DNA of 44,648 bases from contig SVLC01000011.1 of the NCBI GenBank assembly GCA_015068155.1, forward strand, positions 1 through 44,648. Reading direction: 5' to 3'. Shown here piece after piece: positions 41,011 through 44,648 of this stretch. The position numbers and the translations under genes were made by a program. This DNA is from Oscillospiraceae bacterium (GTDB lineage Bacteria; Bacillota; Clostridia; Oscillospirales; Oscillospiraceae). Below the pieces are notes generated by a model. The model saw only the letters and a program-made list of their open reading frames with translations. It ran no database searches and was not told the origin of the DNA. Position 1 is the stretch's first letter. Every line of letters begins with the position of its first letter.

Positions 41011-41095
41011 GGGCCGGGCAATGCCACGGCCCCTACGGATTGCTTGTGAGGGATACGGATCCTTTGACTCGCTGCGCTGGCTTAGGTAGACAAAA
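41011..41095. repeat. Decayed intergenic repeat debris
   Basis: GGGCCGGGCAATGCCACGGCCC is an imperfect palindrome. A later stretch, GGATACGGATCCTTTGACTCGCTGCGCTGGCTTAGG, looks like a degenerate copy of one arm of the element at 39366-39453. The 280-bp space 40841-41120 otherwise holds only promoter elements. Confidence 0.5.
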
Positions 41096-41120
41096 ATTTT
41101 GTTTTTTCAATAAATAATGC

Positions 41121-41149
41121 TTGACATTTTATATAGTCTATGATAGAAT
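41121..41149 (+). promoter_or_regulatory. Promoter of rplJ-rplL
   Basis: Consensus TTGACA (41121-41126), a 17-bp spacer and TAGAAT (41144-41149). It allows rplJL to be transcribed independently of the rplK-rplA unit upstream. Confidence 0.88.
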
Positions 41150-41156
41150 GCATCTG

Positions 41157-41268
41157 TTGCCAAAGACAGCAGGTGCCGCAAGGCGTAAGTCCTGCCGAGG
41201 TGCGCCAATCAATTACTTTGATCGTTTGCGTGTCTTACTGTCTTCTGGCAGGAAGACACTTTTTTATT
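41157..41268 (+). ncRNA. Ribosomal protein L10 leader
   Basis: The leader contains GACAGCAGGTGCCGCAAGGC and CCTGCCGAGGTGCGCC, a recognisable L10 leader. GCAGG (41169-41173) pairs with CCTGC (41191-41195). AAGACAG (41163-41169) can pair with CTGTCTT (41238-41244). The competing terminator is GTGTCTT (41230-41236) with AAGACAC (41253-41259), followed by TTTTTT. In this known attenuation system, excess L10-L7/L12 complex binds the leader and favours termination. Confidence 0.9.
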
Positions 41269-41284
41269 TTCGGAGGTGAAAATT

Positions 41285-41803
41285 ATGCCCAACGCAAAGG
41301 TTCTTGAGAGCAAGAAAGCCGTCGTCGAACAGCTGACCGGCAAGATCCAGGAGTCTACCGCTGTTGTCTTCATCGACTACAAGGGTATCTCTGTTGCTCA
41401 GGACACCGAGCTGCGTAAGCAGTTCCGCGAAGCTGGTGTAGAGTACTCCGTCGTTAAGAACACCCTGACCAATTTTGCCGCTAAGAATGCCGGCTATGAT
41501 TTCTCTAAGGTTCTGAACGGTACTACTGCAATGGCTTCCACCACCGGCGACCCCATCGCTCCCGCGCGTATCGTCGCTGAATTCGCCAAGAAGAACAAGC
41601 TGAAGACCCTGGGTATCAAGGGCGGCATCGTGGAAGGCTCTGTCCTGTCCGGCGAGCAGCTCACCGGCTTTAGCGAACTGCCCAGCAAGAACGCTCTGGT
41701 CGCTTCTGTCCTGGGTACTTTCCTGGCACCTATCTCCAGCCTGGCTTTTGTTCTGGATCAGATCCGGATGCAGAAGGACGGCTCCGCCGCTGCTGCAGAA
41801 TAA
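41285..41803 (+). CDS. rplJ: 50S ribosomal protein L10
   Basis: A 172-residue protein, MPNAKVLESKKAVVEQLTGK. Further stretches are FIDYKGISVAQDTELRKQFREAGVEY and VVKNTLTNFAAKNAGYDF. The C-terminal helix that binds L7/L12 dimers is LASVLGTFLAPISSLAFVLDQIR-like, followed by an Ala-rich end. It anchors the ribosomal stalk. The start at 41285 follows GGAGGTG; a GTG at 41276 is inside that site and not used. Confidence 0.97.
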   Translation: MPNAKVLESKKAVVEQLTGKIQESTAVVFIDYKGISVAQDTELRKQFREAGVEYSVVKNTLTNFAAKNAGYDFSKVLNGTTAMASTTGDPIAPARIVAEFAKKNKLKTLGIKGGIVEGSVLSGEQLTGFSELPSKNALVASVLGTFLAPISSLAFVLDQIRMQKDGSAAAAE

Positions 41804-41865
41804 TCTGCGCTGCGTAAACCAACAAACCATCTTACTCAAAACATAATTTTAGGAGGAAATTTATC

Positions 41866-42237
41866 ATGGCATCTGAAAAGATCACTGCTCTGGTTGAGCA
41901 GGTTAAGGAACTGACTGTTCTGGAGCTGTCCGAGCTCGTTCACACCCTGGAGGAAGTTTTCGGTGTTTCCGCCGCTGCCGCTGCTGTTGCTGCTCCCGCT
42001 GCCGCTGCTGTTGAGGTCGAGGAGAAGACCGAGTTCGACGTCATTCTGAAGGCTGCTGGCGCTTCCAAGCTGGGCGTCATCAAGGTCGTCCGCGCTGCTA
42101 CCGGCCTGGGCCTGAAGGAAGCTAAGGACATCGTCGACAACTGCCCCAAGACCCTGAAGGAAGCTATCAGCAAGGAAGACGCTGAGAAGCTGGTCGCTGA
42201 GCTGAAGGAAGCCGGCGCTGAGGCTGAGATTAAGTAA
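41866..42237 (+). CDS. rplL: 50S ribosomal protein L7/L12
   Basis: A 123-residue stalk protein. The N-terminal dimerisation domain ([22 protein letters not shown]) leads to a flexible Ala-rich hinge ([19 protein letters not shown]). The C-terminal factor-binding domain has [21 protein letters not shown] and [20 protein letters not shown]. The start follows AGGAGG. No rpoB follows, so the usual rplJL-rpoBC linkage is broken here by a terminator. Confidence 0.98.
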   Translation: MASEKITALVEQVKELTVLELSELVHTLEEVFGVSAAAAAVAAPAAAAVEVEEKTEFDVILKAAGASKLGVIKVVRAATGLGLKEAKDIVDNCPKTLKEAISKEDAEKLVAELKEAGAEAEIK

Positions 42238-42260
42238 TTTAATCCCTCATCTTTCCTACA

Positions 42261-42296
42261 ACAGCCGCTGGATATATTCCAGCGGCTGTCTTTTTC
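42261..42296 (+). terminator. Intrinsic terminator of rplJ-rplL
   Basis: ACAGCCGCTGGA and TCCAGCGGCTGT form a 12-bp stem with a TATAT loop, followed by CTTTTTC. Confidence 0.93.
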
Positions 42297-42309
42297 TCCG
42301 AGGTGACCT

Positions 42310-43164
42310 ATGGAAAAGATCCTGCAGATCATTCAATCTGCCAACTGGGAATTTGAAATCCCCGAAACCATTACCCAAATCGGCGCCACCGCCCTGCAAT
42401 ACGGCAAATTTCTTGGTCTGCTGATTTTGGGCGTACTGCTGCTGAGTTCTTTGACCCGGCTGCTGTTCGGCAAGGAAAACCAGATCAATTTGGCCATCAC
42501 TGCCGCCATGGAAATTCTGTGTCTGTATGTGATCAACATTGTGATCTGCGCTCTGGGGCTGGATTACAAGCTGTTCCTCTCTCCCCTGCCCTTTGTGGGC
42601 ATGTCGGAGGATTATCTGTACCTGTTCCCCCTTCTTTCGGCAGATATGCCGGTGCTGTACAATCATCTGCTGCGGCTGCTGATCATCGCGTTTTTGGTGA
42701 ATCTCATCGGTGGGCTGATCCCCCAGGGCCAAAATCTGCTGACCTGGACCATCCTGCGGCTGATCACTGTGGCATTTTCCGTTGCGGCCCTTTACGGCGT
42801 GGATCTGCTGTGCGGATTGTATTTACCCCAGGGATTTGGTGAATACGCCCCCACTATTTTGGTGTTGAGCCTGGCGGCATTGATCGCACTGGGTTCTCTA
42901 AAGCTGCTTGTAGGCGCCGCACTGTCCTTCCTGGACCCGATCATTGGAGCGCTGTACACATTCTTCTTTTCCAATGTTGTCGGCCGTGCTTTGGCCAGAG
43001 CCATGGTGTCCTGCCTGCTGATCAGCGGCCTGCTGTTGCTGGCCAATTGGCTGGGTATCACCGCGCTGCACATTGCGGCGGAGGCCCTGAAGGGGTATAT
43101 CCCGCTGCTGGCGGTGGTTGTGCTACTGTGGTACTTCGTCGGCCGGGTACTGAAGAAACATTGA
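42310..43164 (+). CDS. Multi-pass membrane protein, unknown function
   Basis: A 284-residue, very hydrophobic protein with about seven to eight membrane segments. The N-terminal 25 residues are amphipathic (MEKILQIIQSANWEFEIPET). Polar landmarks are RLLFGKENQINLA, GLDYKLFLSPLPFVGMSEDYLYLF and the positive end GRVLKKH. I do not recognise the family; no transporter signature is evident. The start follows CCGAGGTG, directly after the rplL terminator, and no clear separate promoter was found, so readthrough may contribute. It ends at a strong bidirectional hairpin. Confidence 0.75.
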   Translation: MEKILQIIQSANWEFEIPETITQIGATALQYGKFLGLLILGVLLLSSLTRLLFGKENQINLAITAAMEILCLYVINIVICALGLDYKLFLSPLPFVGMSEDYLYLFPLLSADMPVLYNHLLRLLIIAFLVNLIGGLIPQGQNLLTWTILRLITVAFSVAALYGVDLLCGLYLPQGFGEYAPTILVLSLAALIALGSLKLLVGAALSFLDPIIGALYTFFFSNVVGRALARAMVSCLLISGLLLLANWLGITALHIAAEALKGYIPLLAVVVLLWYFVGRVLKKH

Positions 43165-43187
43165 TCAAACACCATCCACTAACATAA

Positions 43188-43221
43188 AACCCAGGGAGTA
43201 TTCTCTCCCTGGGTTCTTTTT
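43188..43221. terminator. Bidirectional terminator before the CobW genes
   Basis: AACCCAGGGAG and CTCCCTGGGTT pair across a TATTCT loop, followed by CTTTTTAG on the plus strand. It separates two convergent units. Confidence 0.92.
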
Positions 43222-44163
43222 AGAATGTGGCTACATCGGGATCGGCAGGTTCTGCGCCGGTGGTGACCTCGAGCGCCGTCAAAACCGGGCCAAGCTCGCC
43301 ATGGTACAGGCTGTGCTTCTCGGCGGACACCTTAGCGGTGACCATGACCCAGGAACGGGGTTCCAGGGCTTCCGGCGCGTCATAGCGGCAAGGCAGGCCG
43401 CAGAACTGGATATCATCCACGCAGCAGGTCATCACAAAGCGGCCGGGGGCAAACAGGCCTTTCTTTTCCCGCCGCAGCATGGCCACCTGGGCCTTGAAGC
43501 GGACGGTTTTTCCCTGGTATTTTTGCGGCTCCTCAGATACATCCCGATACCAAAGGGCATAATCCTCATCCTTGATGTCGATGATAGGAGCGTTGATATC
43601 AAAAGGCAGCGGGTCCTCGATATCGTCAAACTGGGTGGTGCCGTCGGTATAATCATAGAGAATGTCGATGTTCCGGCTGGCAGCCCGGGCCAGCTTGTGC
43701 AACGGCATGATGTCCGCGCCCTTTTCCAGCCGGTTGAACACCACCATTTGGGCGCCCACCAGCTTATCCATCACCAGGTTGCGCATATTGGCGTTATAGG
43801 CCATAATGGTGGTGGAATCGGCGAACATCACTTCCTGGGCCACTACCCAATCCTCGGGAAAACGGGTATACAGATCGCCTACCAGGTGCATACCGTTCAT
43901 TTCTGCCACCACCCGCTGGGCCTTGTGCTTCTTCGCCAGCGCCTGCAGTGCTTGGTGGTAACGGTTTGTTGGTCCAGCACCTCAAGGAACACATTTTTGT
44001 GGGGATAATTGGTGGAGTCGAACTCCTCTTCTCCCTCCTCAAACACCAGCAGCAGTGTCCGTTCGCCGGCATTGAAACGCTCGTCTTCCAATGTTTCCTG
44101 GATAAACTTGGTCTTACCGGCGTCCAGGAAACCGGTGAAGGCATATACAGGAATCTGCACCAT
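43220..44163 (-). pseudogene. CobW/COG0523-type GTPase, frameshifted, with YcgQ-like C-terminus
   Basis: Two frames together encode one protein of about 314 residues. The first part starts MVQIPVYAFTGFLDAGKTKF, with a P-loop, and runs to VFLEVLDQQTV. The second part has ALAKKHKAQRVVAEMNGMH, then MVVFNRLEKGADI (G4-like NR) and a C-terminal domain with APGRFVMTCCVDDIQFCGLPC, as in TIGR03943/YcgQ-type proteins. The switch falls near 43950-43963. Adding one T, giving GTT TAC CAC CAA, would restore VYHQALQAL. COG0523 GTPases deliver metals to target proteins. The start at 44163 is two bases after the preceding gene, implying an operon. The sequence is otherwise undamaged, so a sequencing error or recent mutation is likely. 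Confidence 0.82.
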
Positions 44164-44165
44164 AC

Positions 44166-44648
44166 TTACACCCCAAACAGTTTTGCCACGCCCTGCTGAT
44201 CCAACTGCGCGCCGATGACACAAAGCTTACCGATGATACAGGCAGAACCCATGCGGACATTGTGCTCCTCCGGCACATAGTCGAAGTGGATCCAGCCGCC
44301 GTCTGCGCAGGCAACGATGCCCTTCGCCCGGAGGATCATACCGAAACGGCCACTGTCCAGGCTGTGAAGCGCGGCTTCCAGCTCCGCCACGGTGAACTTT
44401 CGGGTGGTTTCCACGCCCCAGGAGGTGAAGACCTCATCGGCATGATGATGGTGATGCTCGTGGTCATGGTGACCGCAGCAGCCTTCCTCATGGTCGTGAT
44501 GGTGGTGATGCTCGTGGTCATGGTGACCGCAGCAGCCTTCCTCATGGTCGTGATGATGGTGATGCTCGTGGTCGTGGTGACCGCAGCAGCAGCCTTCCTC
44601 GTGGTCGTGATGATGGTGATGTTCGTGGCCGAGGTGACCGCAGCAGCA
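44166..44648 (-). CDS. CobW/COG0523-type GTPase, C-terminal part with Cys/His repeats
   Basis: The last 160 codons of a gene that begins beyond the right edge. The window end encodes four tandem copies of a metal-binding unit, (C)CCGHHDHEHHHHHDHEEG with small changes, spanning about 44430-44648. The CobW C-terminal domain follows: TTRKFTVAELEAALHSLDSG, RAKGIVACADGGWIHFDYVP, ending QGVAKLFGV. His-rich linkers before this domain are typical of zinc or nickel/cobalt chaperone GTPases. The GTPase domain itself is not visible. It is two bases upstream of the second CobW-type gene. The metal is undetermined; the mixture of Cys and His suggests zinc. Confidence 0.88.
   Translation of the reverse strand, partial: CCCGHLGHEHHHHHDHEEGCCCGHHDHEHHHHHDHEEGCCGHHDHEHHHHHDHEEGCCGHHDHEHHHHHADEVFTSWGVETTRKFTVAELEAALHSLDSGRFGMILRAKGIVACADGGWIHFDYVPEEHNVRMGSACIIGKLCVIGAQLDQQGVAKLFGV

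Noticed and set aside
44430..44648. Regular repeats that could suggest a CRISPR array
   Set aside because: The repeats are in frame, directly adjacent without spacers, and encode a Cys/His tract continuous with a CobW C-terminal domain.

Overview
This 44.6 kb window is chromosomal DNA of a Gram-positive, low-to-mid GC anaerobe. The gene families suggest Clostridia, probably the Oscillospirales/Oscillospiraceae group. That taxonomy is inferred from gene content, not from a database search. Supporting signs are a dcw cluster with a PASTA-type SpoVD/FtsI, the spore maturation pair spmA-spmB, a PdaA-like deacetylase, a BofC-like protein, ecfA1-ecfA2-ecfT-truA, small ferredoxins, ClpE/ClpC ATPases, and strong AGGAGG ribosome binding sites almost everywhere. 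Most of the window is ordinary core genome. No phage, transposase, CRISPR array, rRNA or tRNA gene was seen.

Layout. 1-4.9 kb (minus strand): the start of the dcw cluster, mraZ-rsmH-ftsL-spoVD/ftsI-murE (murE runs off the left edge). It reads from one good promoter with a four-box MraZ operator. 5-7.3 kb: a ClpC-like ATPase. 7.4-9.3 kb (plus): a ferredoxin, a TrmN6-like methyltransferase and rsmI. 9.3-12 kb (minus): a lipoprotein, a frameshifted DUF368/PopT membrane protein and a NUDIX NADH pyrophosphatase. 12-14.7 kb (plus): spmA-spmB and a purine permease. 14.7-18 kb (minus): dusB, three uncharacterised membrane proteins and a phosphoesterase. 18-19 kb (plus): a three-gene cluster of tiny unknown proteins. 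19-22.3 kb: a PdaA-like deacetylase, a four-cluster ferredoxin, a small lipoprotein, a catalytically dead-looking OMP-decarboxylase homologue and a YtxH-like peptide. 22.4-32 kb (minus): PBP1A, rRNA methyltransferase, ecfA1A2T, truA and clpE. 32.2-36.8 kb: a BofC-like protein, DUF1292, a structured RNA resembling 6S RNA, a PrsA-like foldase, two half-size TauE proteins, ruvX and tspO. 36.9-42.3 kb (plus): rpmG-secE-nusG-rplK-rplA, then rplJ-rplL with a canonical L10 leader. 42.3-44.6 kb: a membrane protein and two tandem COG0523/CobW-type GTPases, the second frameshifted and the first with a Cys/His-rich repeat tract.

How they work together. Several modules serve envelope and spore biology (dcw genes, PBP1A, PdaA, SpmAB, PrsA, PopT). 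The rest is translation and RNA maturation (rsmH, rsmI, dusB, truA, ribosomal proteins) plus proteolysis (two Hsp100 ATPases).

The most unusual feature is a roughly 1.8 kb insertion between rplA and rplJ. The last codons and terminator of rplA occur twice, 1059 bp apart and with diverged tetraloops, around an unknown membrane-protein gene. A lipoprotein gene and palindromic repeat debris lie next to it. Other points worth a second look are the pseudo-OMP decarboxylase, the Cys4 insert in PBP1A, a terminator hairpin that buries a Shine-Dalgarno sequence, the candidate 6S-like RNA, a C-terminal module shared by two lipoproteins 30 kb apart, and two single-base frameshifts.
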